This document shows positions 24,497 through 34,111 of a stretch of DNA of 64,000 nt, one piece after another. The notes below the pieces were generated by a model. The model made no database searches, was not told the origin of the DNA, and saw nothing but the letters and a program-made list of their open reading frames with translations. A program made the position numbers and the translations under genes. Origin of the DNA: VRUE01 sp963717375 (GTDB lineage: Bacteria > Actinomycetota > Thermoleophilia > Solirubrobacterales > 70-9); contig OY970329.1 of assembly GCA_963717375.1 (NCBI GenBank), forward strand, positions 1,612,001 through 1,676,000, in the 5' to 3' direction. Each line of letters starts with the position of its first letter. The stretch's first letter is position 1.

Positions 24497-25941
24497 GGAA
24501 CCGCGGCGGCATACAGGGAGTGGCAAGCAGCCCGGTGATCGTTGGCGCGGTCACGGTGCTGGTCGTGATCGTCGCTGTCTTCCTCGCCTACAACGCCAAC
24601 AACGGCCTGCCCTTCGTCTCCACCTACAACCTCAAGGCCCGCGTGCCCAACGCCAACGCCCTGGTCAAGGGCAACGAGGTGCGGATCGGCGGCGCCCGGG
24701 TCGGCGTGGTCAAGTCGGTCGTGCCGGTGCAGACCGGAGGGGGCCAGGTCGCGGCTGAACTCAGCCTCAGCCTCGACAAGAATGTGCAGCCGCTGCCGGT
24801 CAACTCGACGATGATCATCCGGCCCAAATCGCCGCTCGGGCTCAAGTACGTGCAGATCGTCCCCGGCGACTCGAAGAAGGGCTTCGCCGCGGGCGACACG
24901 ATCCCGGTCTCCGCCGCGAAACCCGAACCGGTCGACATCGATCAGTTCTTCGACATGTTCGACGAGAAGACCCGGACCGCGATCCAGCGCAACCTGGCCG
25001 GCTTCGGCAACGGACTCGCCGGCCGCGGCCCGCAGCTCAACAACGCCTTCGTCGCCCTGCGCCAGCTGGTCGAAAGCGGCCAGCCGGCCCTGGCAAACCT
25101 GGTCTCGCCGAGCACTGGCTTCGGCGAATTCTGGCGGGCGCTGGAGGGCCTCTCGGCCACGGTGGCCCCGGTTGCCGCGCAGAACGCGAGCAACTTCGTC
25201 GCCCTCGACCGCACCTTCGCCGCCTTCGCCCGCGTCTCCCGGCCCTACATCCAGGAAACGATCTCCAAGGGCCCGCGGACGCTCGACGCGGCCACCGCGG
25301 ACCTGCCGGCGCTGCGACCGTTCCTGCACGACTCCGAACGCTTCTTCACCGCGCTGCGGCCGGGTGCGCAGGCCATCGGGGCGACCTCGCCGACGATCGC
25401 TGACGCCCTGCGCACCGGCATCCCAGTGCTCAATTCCTCGCCGGCGCTCAACGCGCAGCTACCCCCCACGGCAGATGCCCTGCTCGCGCTCCAGCAGGCG
25501 CCCGGCGCCTTCAACGGACTTGACCTGCTGACCAACACCAACGAACTGCTGGCGCCGGCGATCAGGTTCATCGCCCCTGCTCAGACCACCTGTAACTACC
25601 TCAGCATCGCCTTCCGAAATCTGGCGAGTGCCTCCAGCGAGGGAAATAGCCTGGGCGGCTGGTTCAACGCGATCGCCTTCGAGCCTCCGGAAGGGCCGAA
25701 CAACGAGGGCGGCCAGGCGTCGGCTCCCGCCAACGAAGTCAAGGGTGGGCCCAACCCCCTCAACCATCTCCACTCCAATCCGTTCCCGAACACCGCCTCC
25801 CCCGGTCAGCCGAACGAGTGCGAAGCGGGCAACGAGCACTACGAAGTGGGCGTGACGAGGATCGGCAACACGCCCCGGGACGACGGCACCAAAACCGCCG
25901 AACAGTCCGAAAAACAGAAACAGCGTGGGGAAGAAAAGTAA
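24493..25941 (+). CDS. MCE family protein 3 (MlaD domain)
   Basis: 482 aa with an anchor helix (VIVGAVTVLVVIVAVFLAY) and a canonical MCE domain: YNLKARVPNANALVKGNEVRIGGARVGVVKSV, then PLGLKYVQIVPG. The helical segment starts VDIDQFFDMFDEKTRTAIQRNLAGFGNGLAGRG, matching the same point in its paralogues. The tail (HLHSNPFPNTASPGQPNECEAG) is polar with charged Lys/Glu residues at the end. The TAA overlaps the next ATG (TAATG at 25939-25943). Confidence 0.88.
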   Translation: MRNRGGIQGVASSPVIVGAVTVLVVIVAVFLAYNANNGLPFVSTYNLKARVPNANALVKGNEVRIGGARVGVVKSVVPVQTGGGQVAAELSLSLDKNVQPLPVNSTMIIRPKSPLGLKYVQIVPGDSKKGFAAGDTIPVSAAKPEPVDIDQFFDMFDEKTRTAIQRNLAGFGNGLAGRGPQLNNAFVALRQLVESGQPALANLVSPSTGFGEFWRALEGLSATVAPVAAQNASNFVALDRTFAAFARVSRPYIQETISKGPRTLDAATADLPALRPFLHDSERFFTALRPGAQAIGATSPTIADALRTGIPVLNSSPALNAQLPPTADALLALQQAPGAFNGLDLLTNTNELLAPAIRFIAPAQTTCNYLSIAFRNLASASSEGNSLGGWFNAIAFEPPEGPNNEGGQASAPANEVKGGPNPLNHLHSNPFPNTASPGQPNECEAGNEHYEVGVTRIGNTPRDDGTKTAEQSEKQKQRGEEK

Positions 25942-27449
25942 TGGGCCGCCTTCCGGAGCGCGACACCAGGGCAGGGGCGACCAACAGCCGCTTCAAATGG
26001 CGGCCGAGCAACGCCGCGATAGCGGTCGTCTTCCTGCTCATCTTCACCGTCGGCCCCTACCTGGCCTTCACCGGTCACGTGCCCTTCACCAGCTACGGCT
26101 ACGAGCTCAAGGCGACCTTCTCGAACGGGGTCAACATCTCGACCAACTCGCCGGTCCGGATCGCCGGCGTCGACGTCGGCCGCGTGATCTCGACCGAACG
26201 CGACGGCGACGCGACCACGGTCACCTTCACGGTCGAAGGCAAAGGCCAGCCGATCCACGACGACGCATTTGCCGCGATCCGCCCGCGAATCTTCCTCGAG
26301 GGCAATTTCTTCGTCGACCTCTCGCCCGGCAGCCCCAGCGCGCCGGACCTGGGCAGCGGCGACACGATCCCGGTCAGCCGCACCTCCACCTGGGTCCAGA
26401 TCGATGAGGTGCTGACCGCGCTGCAGGCGCCGGTGCGGGCCGACCTCAGCCACCTGCTGGAGAGCTACGGCACGGCGTTGACCCACAAGCCGACCGCTGC
26501 CGAAGACGTGGGCCAGCTGCCGGAGGTGCAGGGCAAGACCGGCGCCCAGGGACTCAACGGCGCCTTCCGCTACGGCGGCGACGCCGGCAAGTACAGCGCC
26601 CAGGTAACCAACGCTCTGCTCGGCACCCAGCCGGGCGACCTCTCGCGGCTCGTCGCCGGCGCCGGCCGCGCCTTCGGCGCGCTTTCGCGCCACGAGGAGG
26701 ACCTCAAGGGCCTGATCGTCAACTTCGACGTCTTCACCGGCGCCCTCGCCGCGCAGTCGGCCAACCTCTCGGCCACGGTCCAGCAGCTGGCGCCGACGCT
26801 GAAGACCTTCCACAGCTCGCTGGTCAGCCTCAACCGCACGCTGCCGCCGCTGCGCGCCTGGGCGATCGAGCTGAGGCCCTCGGTCGCCGAACTGCCCGAC
26901 TGGATCAAGGCGGGACGCCCCTGGATCGAACAGGCACGTCCGCTGCTCTCCGGCAAGGAGGCTGGCGGCACCGCCAGGCTGCTGCGCGAAGGCACGCCAG
27001 GCCTCGCCGGTGCCGCTCAGGCCGGCAAGGCGGTGGCGCTGCCGCAGCTGAACCGGATCAGCCTCTGCTCGAGCAGGGTCCTCACCCCGACCTTCAACCA
27101 GACGATCAACGACCAGTTCAGCACCGGCGGCCCCAACTATCGCGAGTTCCTCTATAGCTTGGCCAACTTCGCCGGCTGGGGAGCGGGCTTCGACGGCAAC
27201 GGTAGCTTCCTCCGCGTGCAACCTGGCGGCGGCAACCTCCTCGTCGGCCAGACCAACGAACTGGGCGCTCAGGTTAATGAGAAAGAGGACTTCGCTCACA
27301 CCGCCGCACCGCCCCTCGGTACCCAGCCCCAGCTTGGCGGCCGCCCGCCGAAGAAGCCGGAAGTGCGCTGCGACAGCAACCCGGTCCCCGACGTCAACGC
27401 CGGCCTCGGCCAGGTCGGCGCCCCAAGTCCATCGGTGGTGAGCCCGTGA
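25941..27449 (+). CDS. MCE family protein 4 (MlaD domain)
   Basis: Start ATG at 25941 overlaps the previous stop; the frame is open further upstream but that part is a shadow of gene 3. The 502-aa product has an anchor (AAIAVVFLLIFTVGPYLAF), an MCE domain (YELKATFSNGVNISTNSPVRIAGVDVGRVIST) and LEGNFFVDLSPGSPSAPDLGSGDTIPVSRT. The helical region begins WVQIDEVLTALQAPVRADLSHLLESYG. Cysteines near the C-terminus (SLCSSRV, VRCDSNP) probably pair outside the membrane. Confidence 0.88.
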   Translation: MGRLPERDTRAGATNSRFKWRPSNAAIAVVFLLIFTVGPYLAFTGHVPFTSYGYELKATFSNGVNISTNSPVRIAGVDVGRVISTERDGDATTVTFTVEGKGQPIHDDAFAAIRPRIFLEGNFFVDLSPGSPSAPDLGSGDTIPVSRTSTWVQIDEVLTALQAPVRADLSHLLESYGTALTHKPTAAEDVGQLPEVQGKTGAQGLNGAFRYGGDAGKYSAQVTNALLGTQPGDLSRLVAGAGRAFGALSRHEEDLKGLIVNFDVFTGALAAQSANLSATVQQLAPTLKTFHSSLVSLNRTLPPLRAWAIELRPSVAELPDWIKAGRPWIEQARPLLSGKEAGGTARLLREGTPGLAGAAQAGKAVALPQLNRISLCSSRVLTPTFNQTINDQFSTGGPNYREFLYSLANFAGWGAGFDGNGSFLRVQPGGGNLLVGQTNELGAQVNEKEDFAHTAAPPLGTQPQLGGRPPKKPEVRCDSNPVPDVNAGLGQVGAPSPSVVSP

Positions 27450-28855
27450 CCGAGACTCCGAGAGCAAGCCGCTGGCGTCGCTTCAGCAACTCGCTGACCC
27501 GTCAGTCGAGGGGGCGCAGCAAGGACACGATCGCGATCGCGGTCCTGGTCGCGCTGGGGATCGTGATGACGCTGTGGATCTTCACCCAGCAGAAGGCCTC
27601 GCTGCCATCGTGGCTGCCGGTCGTCGGCGAAGAATTCGTCCACGTCACCGGTGACTTCACCACCGCCCAGGCGGTCACGCCCGGTCAAGGACAGGCCGTC
27701 GACGTCGCCGGCATCCAGATCGGCAAGGTCACCGCGGTCGATCTCGAAGACGGCCACGCCGTCGTCGGCATGGACATCGAACCCAAGTACCTCGACCTGA
27801 TTCACCCCGACGCCAGCCTGCTGCTGCGGCCGAAAACCAACCTCAACGACATGGTGGTCGAGGTCGATCCCGGCAAGGCCAAGGGTCACATCGAGGACGG
27901 CTACAACTTCCCGCTCTCGCGAACCGAACCGAACCAGAACCTGGACGCCTTCCTCTCCACGCTCGACGCCGACACCCGCCAGTACATCCAGCTTCTCGTC
28001 GCCGGCGGCGCCCAGGGCATCGGCGGCCGCGGGCACCAACTCTCCGGTGTGTTCCGGCGCCTGCAGCCCTTCTCCCACTACGTCGCCGACCTCAACCGCG
28101 CGGTGGCGACACGCCGGGTCGCCCTCGCCCGGGTGATCCACGACTTCGGCCTGCTGACCACCGAACTGGGCAAGCACGACTCTGAGATCGAACGCTTCGT
28201 CGTCTCCTCTAAGGCGGCGCTGGGCAACTTCGCCAACCAGCAGCAGTCGATTCAGGAGACGCTGACCGAGCTTCCCAGCGCCCTCAGCGCCGGCGAGTCG
28301 GCCTTCGCCAGCGTCAACAAGTTCTCCAGCACGGCCCGTCCGGCGCTGATCGGCCTGATCCCCCAGGCGCAGGCGCTGGGCCCGGCGCTGCGAGCCAACG
28401 AGAAGTTCTTCGAACAGACGACGGTGCCGATCCGCGACCAGATCCGGCCCTTCACCCGCCAGACCCGCCCGGTCCTTACCCACGCCAAGCAGGGCTCGGC
28501 GGACTTCAGCACGTCGGTGCGCAGCTTCGGCAATGCGATCGGCGCCTTCAACAGCTTCCTCAACGAGCTTGCCTACAAGCCAGGGGGGTCGAAGCAGAGC
28601 TTCCTCTTCTACCTGCCCTGGCTCAACCACGACTCCAACGCCACCTTCAATCTCAACGATCCAGCGGGACCCATCGGTCGCTCTCTGATCATGCTCTCCT
28701 GTAACGGCAGCAACCTCGCCTACGGGATCGCGGGAGAAAAGCCGTACATCCACACCCTGCTCCAGGGCGCGAACCTGCCGCGCAGCGATCAACTTCCGTC
28801 GATCCCCGGCATTCCTCACATTGAAGGCTCCGCCTGCGGCCCGGGAACAGAATGA
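27446..28855 (+). CDS. MCE family protein 5 (divergent MlaD domain)
   Basis: 469 aa, GTG start overlapping gene 4. After the anchor helix (IAIAVLVALGIVMTLWIF) the MCE domain is more divergent than in the others: VHVTGDFTTAQAVTPGQGQAVDVAGIQIGKVTAV keeps the VxVAGxxIGxV core. LLLRPKTNLNDMVVEVDPG and NLDAFLSTLDADTRQYIQLLVAGGAQGIGGRG follow. In hexameric MCE systems each position is filled by a distinct paralogue, and this one occupies the fifth slot. It is coupled to gene 6 by ATGA. Confidence 0.86.
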   Translation: MTETPRASRWRRFSNSLTRQSRGRSKDTIAIAVLVALGIVMTLWIFTQQKASLPSWLPVVGEEFVHVTGDFTTAQAVTPGQGQAVDVAGIQIGKVTAVDLEDGHAVVGMDIEPKYLDLIHPDASLLLRPKTNLNDMVVEVDPGKAKGHIEDGYNFPLSRTEPNQNLDAFLSTLDADTRQYIQLLVAGGAQGIGGRGHQLSGVFRRLQPFSHYVADLNRAVATRRVALARVIHDFGLLTTELGKHDSEIERFVVSSKAALGNFANQQQSIQETLTELPSALSAGESAFASVNKFSSTARPALIGLIPQAQALGPALRANEKFFEQTTVPIRDQIRPFTRQTRPVLTHAKQGSADFSTSVRSFGNAIGAFNSFLNELAYKPGGSKQSFLFYLPWLNHDSNATFNLNDPAGPIGRSLIMLSCNGSNLAYGIAGEKPYIHTLLQGANLPRSDQLPSIPGIPHIEGSACGPGTE

Positions 28856-30420
28856 GCAAGCGCGCCCCCAGCACAACCCAACTCCTGGTCATCGCCGGCT
28901 TTGCCCTCTCCTGCTTCGGCATCCTGCTCTTCCTCTGGATCACCTTCGGCGGGCCGACCCCGTTCAAGGCGAAGCCCTACGAGGTCAACATTCCCTTCAA
29001 CGAGGCGACCCAGCTCGCCCAGCAGTCCGACGTGCGGATCTCCGGCGTCTCGGTCGGCAAGGTGCAGGACATCGTCCTCTCGCCCAGCGGCGAACAAGCA
29101 CTGGCCAAGGTCGACATCATCGACAAGTACGGCCCGATCCCGAGCGATACCCGGGCGATTCTGCGCACGAAGACGCTGCTCGGCGAGACCTACATCGAAC
29201 TCACCCCCGGCGACCGCCACGGGCCGAAGCTGGCCGACGGCGGCACCCTGCCCAAGGCGCAGATCGCCGAATCGGTCCAGCTCGACGAGATCTTCCGCAC
29301 CTTCGACGCGCGCACCCGTGCCGCCTTCCAGAGTTGGCAGCAGGAAGCCGCGGTGGCGATCGCGGGTCGCGGTGGCGACCTCTCCTACGCCTTCGGCGAG
29401 TTCGAACCGGCCTTTGTCCAGTTCGACCATCTCTTCCGCCAGCTCGACAGCCAGCAGCTCGCGGTCAAGCAGCTCTTCCGCAACGGCGCCACCTCGCTGC
29501 GCGCCCTGCGCGGCCGCCAGGGCGAGCTCGCCGGGCTGATCGAAAACTCCAACGCCGTCTTCAGTACGACCGCCGCTCGCGATCGCCAGATCGAAGCGCT
29601 CTTCCGCGCCTTCCCGACCTTCCAGGACGAGTCGAGGCTGACCCTCAACCGGCTCAAATCCTTCTCCATCGACGCCGATCCGGTGATGAAGCAGCTGGTG
29701 CCGGTTGCCGAACAGCTCTCGCCGACCCTGATCGCCCTCTCCAAGTTCGCCCCGCAGGCGAAGGGCCTCTTCGAAGGCCTCGAACCGGTGATCGCCCGCG
29801 CGCCGACCGGCTTCCCGGCGCTGCGCAAGCTCTTCCGCGACCAGTTCCCACCACTGCTTCGCGCTGTTGATCCCTTCTTGCGCAATCTCAACCCCGTGAT
29901 CACCGGCCTGGGCCTCTACAAGCACGAGCTGACGGCGACGATGGCCAATATCGCCGCCACGACCCAGGCCAAGCTGCCAACCAACGCCGCAGGGGTCCAG
30001 GTCCACTATCTGCGCGCAATGGGCCCCTTCAATCCGGAATCACTGACGACCTTCCCCAGCCGAACAACGGTCAGTCGGACCAACGCTTACGCGAAGCCGC
30101 TCGCCGCCAAGAGCCTGGCTACTGGTCTTCCCAGTTTCAACACCGCCGGCTGCGGTACCGGGGCGAGCGCCACGCTCGATCCCGCGACGCCGAACAACCC
30201 GGCCTTTAAGGCGCGTACCGAAGAAGCCAAACGGACGCCGGAAGAAAACGAAAAACGCTCGAAAGAATTCTTCGAACGCCTGAAGAAATACGCCTTCGCG
30301 GAACAGACCAACTCCGCCGCGGTCGGGGCGCCGGGCTGCATCCAGCAAGCCCCCTTCGACCCGGTCGGCCGCTCGGGCGCCGCAACGACCTACCAGCACT
30401 TCTTCGAACAGAGCGAATAG
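28852..30420 (+). CDS. MCE family protein 6 (MlaD domain)
   Basis: 522 aa, last of the operon. It has an anchor helix (LLVIAGFALSCFGILLFLWI), then YEVNIPFNEATQLAQQSDVRISGVSVGKVQDI and LLGETYIELTPGDRHGPKLADGG (MCE domain). The helical part starts VQLDEIFRTFDARTRAAFQSWQQEAAVAIAGRG. The C-terminal 120 residues are charged (Glu/Lys/Arg-rich) with two cysteines. No YrbE/MlaE permease or MlaF-type ATPase follows; dnaB begins 145 bases later. Confidence 0.88.
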   Translation: MSKRAPSTTQLLVIAGFALSCFGILLFLWITFGGPTPFKAKPYEVNIPFNEATQLAQQSDVRISGVSVGKVQDIVLSPSGEQALAKVDIIDKYGPIPSDTRAILRTKTLLGETYIELTPGDRHGPKLADGGTLPKAQIAESVQLDEIFRTFDARTRAAFQSWQQEAAVAIAGRGGDLSYAFGEFEPAFVQFDHLFRQLDSQQLAVKQLFRNGATSLRALRGRQGELAGLIENSNAVFSTTAARDRQIEALFRAFPTFQDESRLTLNRLKSFSIDADPVMKQLVPVAEQLSPTLIALSKFAPQAKGLFEGLEPVIARAPTGFPALRKLFRDQFPPLLRAVDPFLRNLNPVITGLGLYKHELTATMANIAATTQAKLPTNAAGVQVHYLRAMGPFNPESLTTFPSRTTVSRTNAYAKPLAAKSLATGLPSFNTAGCGTGASATLDPATPNNPAFKARTEEAKRTPEENEKRSKEFFERLKKYAFAEQTNSAAVGAPGCIQQAPFDPVGRSGAATTYQHFFEQSE

Positions 30421-30564
30421 CGCCAGGAGCGGTTCGCTGTAGCGGTTTTCCTCGGTCCGCAATTTTCCGCAAAGGCCGGTATTGCGTCGGGCTCGCAGTC
30501 CGTGGCTCAGCTACGTTGCTTTGGCCTCGGTCCTGCCGCCGATCCGAGGCGCACACTGAGATTG

Positions 30565-31989
30565 ATGGCCTCCGCCCCCACAGCCCACGTCCCGCCGCAG
30601 AACATCGAGGCTGAGGAATCGGTGCTGGGGGCAATGCTGGTCGCCGAGCCGACCCTGACCCGGGTGATCGACGAGGTGAAGCTGAACGCGGCCGACTTCT
30701 ACCTCGATAAGCACGCGGCGATCTTCAGCTGCATCCACGATCTCTACGCTGCCTCCAAGCCGGTCGACGAGCTCAGCGTTAGCGAGTCGTTGACCCAGCG
30801 CAACCAGATCGAGGAGGCGGGTGGCAAGCACTACGTCTCGGAGCTGGCGGCGAAGGTGCCGGCCGCCGGCAACGCCAAGCACTACGCCGAGATCGTCCAG
30901 CAGAACTCGCTGCTGCGTCGCCTGCTCGGCGCCGGCCAGGAGATCCAGGGCTGGGTGCACGAGCGCGATGGCGAACCGCGCGAGCTCTCCGAGCGGGCCG
31001 AGAAGCTGCTCTTCGACGTCGCCCACAAAGAGCAGGCCAGCGACTTCAAACTGCTCTCCGAGATCCTCCACGTCGAGGTCGACCGGCTCGAGAAGCTCTC
31101 CACCGGCGAGCTGGAGCTGACCGGCACGCCCTCCGGGTTCCGCGACATCGACGCGATCACCGGCGGCTTCCAACCCGGCAACCTGATCATCGTCGCCGCG
31201 CGCCCGGCGATGGGGAAGAGCGCGATCGTCGCCAACATCGCCGAAAACGTCGCTGTGAAGCGGAATCTGCCGGTCGCCTTCTTCTCGCTGGAGATGTCGG
31301 AGGTCGAGCTTGCCCAGCGCTTCATCGCCTGCCGGGCGCGAATCTCGGGCGACAAGCTGCGCAAGGGGCAGGTCGCGTCGAAAGACTGGCCGAAGGTGGT
31401 GCGGGCCTGCAACGAACTCGAGGAGGCGCCGCTCTGGTTCGACGACTCCTCCGACCTCGGCGTGCTCGACTTGCGGGCGAAGGCAAGGCGACTGCATGCC
31501 CAGGAACAGGACCGGGGCGGCCTCGGCCTGATCATCGTCGACTACCTGCAGCTGATGCGGACCGACGATCCGCGCGCCAACCGGGTCGAGCAGGTGGGGC
31601 AGATCAGCCGCGGGCTGAAGATCCTCGCCCGCGAGCTCGAGGTGCCGGTGCTGGCGATCTCCCAGCTCTCCCGCGCCCCTGAGCAGCGCAGCCCGCCGAA
31701 GCCGATGCTCTCCGATCTGCGCGAATCGGGGAACCTCGAGCAGGACGCCGACCTCGTCGCCTTCCTCTTTCGCGAGGACTACTACCGCGACCCCGACGAC
31801 GAGCCGGACGGCCTCGCCGACCTGATCATCGCCAAGCATAGGAACGGCCCGATCGCCAGCCCGAAGCTGGTCTTCCTCGATCGCTTCCCCAAGTTCGCCG
31901 ACTTCGCCGGCCAGGAACGGCCGATCGAACAGCCGGCCGGCGAAGGGCCGCCGCTTGAAGACGCCGCTCCGGTGGGGCCTGAGTTCTGA
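30565..31989 (+). CDS. dnaB: Replicative DNA helicase DnaB
   Basis: ATG 30565 (MASAPTAHVPPQNIEAEESVLGAM) matches the conserved DnaB N-terminus and gives 474 aa; the frame is open upstream but without family sequence. The N-terminal DnaG-interacting domain (about 1-120) is followed by the RecA-like domain: Walker A ARPAMGKSA, FFSLEMSEVELAQRF, Walker B GLIIVDYLQLMR, and LAISQLSRAPEQR-LSDLRESGNLEQDAD. It unwinds DNA at the fork. No intein is present. The stop overlaps the start of the loader-like gene (TGATG). Confidence 0.95.
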   Translation: MASAPTAHVPPQNIEAEESVLGAMLVAEPTLTRVIDEVKLNAADFYLDKHAAIFSCIHDLYAASKPVDELSVSESLTQRNQIEEAGGKHYVSELAAKVPAAGNAKHYAEIVQQNSLLRRLLGAGQEIQGWVHERDGEPRELSERAEKLLFDVAHKEQASDFKLLSEILHVEVDRLEKLSTGELELTGTPSGFRDIDAITGGFQPGNLIIVAARPAMGKSAIVANIAENVAVKRNLPVAFFSLEMSEVELAQRFIACRARISGDKLRKGQVASKDWPKVVRACNELEEAPLWFDDSSDLGVLDLRAKARRLHAQEQDRGGLGLIIVDYLQLMRTDDPRANRVEQVGQISRGLKILARELEVPVLAISQLSRAPEQRSPPKPMLSDLRESGNLEQDADLVAFLFREDYYRDPDDEPDGLADLIIAKHRNGPIASPKLVFLDRFPKFADFAGQERPIEQPAGEGPPLEDAAPVGPEF

Positions 31990-32720
31990 TGCCGGCGATC
32001 CCCCGCAGTGAGCCCTTCCGCGAACAGGCCTGCCCGCTGGGCGTATGCGACGGCTCCGGCTGGATCCTCGGACCCGAGGACGTAGCCCGCGAATGCGAGT
32101 GCCGGGCGCAGCGGCTGAAGCGCGGCCGCGTGCGCGGCGTCGCTTCGGTGATCCCGCCGCGCTACCGCGGCGTCTCCTTCGACCGCCCGCCGGTCTCCGA
32201 CATGGCGCGGGACTTCGAGACCAAGGCCGCGGTCAAAGCGGTGCGCGGTTACGTCGACGAGCTCGAGGCCAACCTCGACACCGGCCGCGGGCTCTGGCTC
32301 TTCGGCGACACCGGCACCGGCAAGACGACCCTGGCGATGCTGGTCTCCAAGGCAGCGCTGGAGGCCGGCTGCTCGGTGGCGATCTACTCGTTGCCGAAGC
32401 TGCTCGCCCGCATCCGCCGCACCTACGACTCCGAGCCGGGCGGCGACTCCTACCTCGCCTTCTTCGAGCGCCTGACCTCGGTCGACCTGCTCCACATCGA
32501 CGACCTCGGCGCCGAGAAGCGCAGCGACTGGGTGCTCGAGCAGCTCTACGCGCTGATCAACGAGCGCTACGAGGCTCAGCGCTCGGTGCTGGTCACGACC
32601 AACCTCCCGCACGAGGAGTTGGAGGACCAGATCGGCAGCCGCACGGTCTCGCGATTGAGCCAAATCTGCGACGAGGTGCCGCTCTTCGGCAGCGATCGCC
32701 GCTACGGCAAGGTCGCCTAG
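31989..32720 (+). CDS. DnaC/DnaI-like AAA+ ATPase, probable helicase loader
   Basis: The 243-aa protein is coupled to dnaB by TGATG. Residues about 13-38 form a cysteine-rich N-terminus (CPLGVCDGSGWI ... CECRAQ), likely zinc-binding. The AAA+ part has Walker A GDTGTGKTTLAM, Walker B LLHIDDLGAEKRSDW, sensor 1 SVLVTTN and an Arg-finger region IGSRTVSRLSQICDEVPL, as in DnaC/DnaI and IstB-type ATPases. Most studied actinobacteria lack a DnaC/DnaI loader, so its position directly behind dnaB is informative. It could alternatively be an IstB-like protein, but no transposase is present. Confidence 0.85.
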   Translation: MPAIPRSEPFREQACPLGVCDGSGWILGPEDVARECECRAQRLKRGRVRGVASVIPPRYRGVSFDRPPVSDMARDFETKAAVKAVRGYVDELEANLDTGRGLWLFGDTGTGKTTLAMLVSKAALEAGCSVAIYSLPKLLARIRRTYDSEPGGDSYLAFFERLTSVDLLHIDDLGAEKRSDWVLEQLYALINERYEAQRSVLVTTNLPHEELEDQIGSRTVSRLSQICDEVPLFGSDRRYGKVA

Positions 32721-32748
32721 CCGACCGACAAGGCACAATGCCCGGGCT

Positions 32749-34101
32749 ATGCCAGGGCTGGTGATAGTTGGCGCCCAGTGGGGCGATGAGGGCAAGGGCA
32801 AGGTCACGGACCTGCTTGCCGAGCGCGCCGCTGCGATCGTGCGCTTCCAGGGCGGCAACAACGCCGGCCACACGATCGTCCGCGACGGCGAGGAGTTCAA
32901 GTTCCACCTGATCCCCTCCGGGATCCTCTATCCGGACAAGGCCTGCGTGATCGGCAACGGCGTCGTGCTCGACCCGCGCATCCTGCTCGGCGAGATCGAC
33001 GGGCTGCGGCGCCGCGGCGTCGACATGAACAACCTGAAGATCTCCGCCAACGCCCACCTGATCATGCCCTACCACGTGCTGCTCGACACGGCCGGTGAGC
33101 TGAAACTGGGCAAGCTCTCGCTCGGCACAACCCGCCGTGGCATCGGCCCCTGCTACGCCGACAAGGCGCTGCGCCTGGGGATCCGCGTCCAGGACCTGCT
33201 CGACGAGAAGATCCTGCGGGCCAAGATCCGCACCGCGCTGGAGCCCAAGCAGCAGGCGCTGCGCGAGCTCTCCGTGCAGCGTCGCAAGTTGCGCAAGGAG
33301 GCGGGGGAGGGCGACCGGGAGGCGGTTGAGCAGGCGATCGAGGACGCCCCGGACCCCCGCATCGACCTGCACACGATGACCGAGGAACACGTCAACTACG
33401 GCCACCGGCTCGAGCCCCACATCGCCGATACCGCCCGCCTTTGCTGGGACACGCTCGACGCCGGCAAGACGGTGATCTTCGAGGGGGCGCAGGCGACCCT
33501 GCTCGACCTCGACCACGGCACATATCCCTTCGTCACGTCTTCCAACCCGATCGCCGGGGCCGCCTGCGTCGGCGCCGGCATCGGCCCGACCGACATCAGC
33601 GAGGTCTGGGGGGTCGCCAAGGCTTACGCGACCCGCGTCGGGGCCGGCCCCTTCCCGACCGAGCTAACCGACGACACCGGCCGCCACATGCTCGAGAAGG
33701 GCCACGAGTACGGCACCACTACAGGCCGCGAGCGGCGCTGTGGCTGGATGGACCTGGTCGCCCTGCGCTACGCGGTCCGGCTCAACCGGATGAGCTCCCT
33801 GGCGATCACCAAGCTCGACGTGCTCAGCGGGCTGGAGACGCTGCGAGTGGCGGTCAGCTATCGCTCGCGCGAGGGGGCTCTACTCGACAGCTTCCCCTAC
33901 CACCAGTCGATCCTGCACTCGGCGACGCCCGAGTACGAGGAGCTGCCCGGCTTCGACGAGGACCTCACCGAATGCCGCAACGAAGCCGATCTTCCGCCGC
34001 GCGCGCGCGCCTACCTCGACTACATCGCCGACTTCGTCGGCGTCCCGATCCGCCTGGTCGGCGTCGGCCCCGGGCGCGAGCAAATCGTCTGGCGCGACTA
34101 A
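32749..34101 (+). CDS. purA: Adenylosuccinate synthetase
   Basis: Catalyses the GTP-dependent first step from IMP to AMP, joining aspartate to IMP. The 450-aa protein has the P-loop-like GAQWGDEGKGKVTD, NNAGHTIV, LGTTRRGIGPCYADKALR, FEGAQATLLDLDHGTYPFVTSSNP and TGRERRCGWMD. All are PurA signatures containing the catalytic Asp13/His41-type residues. ATG 32749 gives the standard N-terminus MPGLVIVGAQWGDEGKG. It lies 28 bases after the loader gene and converges on a lipoprotein gene. Confidence 0.96.
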   Translation: MPGLVIVGAQWGDEGKGKVTDLLAERAAAIVRFQGGNNAGHTIVRDGEEFKFHLIPSGILYPDKACVIGNGVVLDPRILLGEIDGLRRRGVDMNNLKISANAHLIMPYHVLLDTAGELKLGKLSLGTTRRGIGPCYADKALRLGIRVQDLLDEKILRAKIRTALEPKQQALRELSVQRRKLRKEAGEGDREAVEQAIEDAPDPRIDLHTMTEEHVNYGHRLEPHIADTARLCWDTLDAGKTVIFEGAQATLLDLDHGTYPFVTSSNPIAGAACVGAGIGPTDISEVWGVAKAYATRVGAGPFPTELTDDTGRHMLEKGHEYGTTTGRERRCGWMDLVALRYAVRLNRMSSLAITKLDVLSGLETLRVAVSYRSREGALLDSFPYHQSILHSATPEYEELPGFDEDLTECRNEADLPPRARAYLDYIADFVGVPIRLVGVGPGREQIVWRD

Positions 34102-34111
34102 GAAAGCTGGT

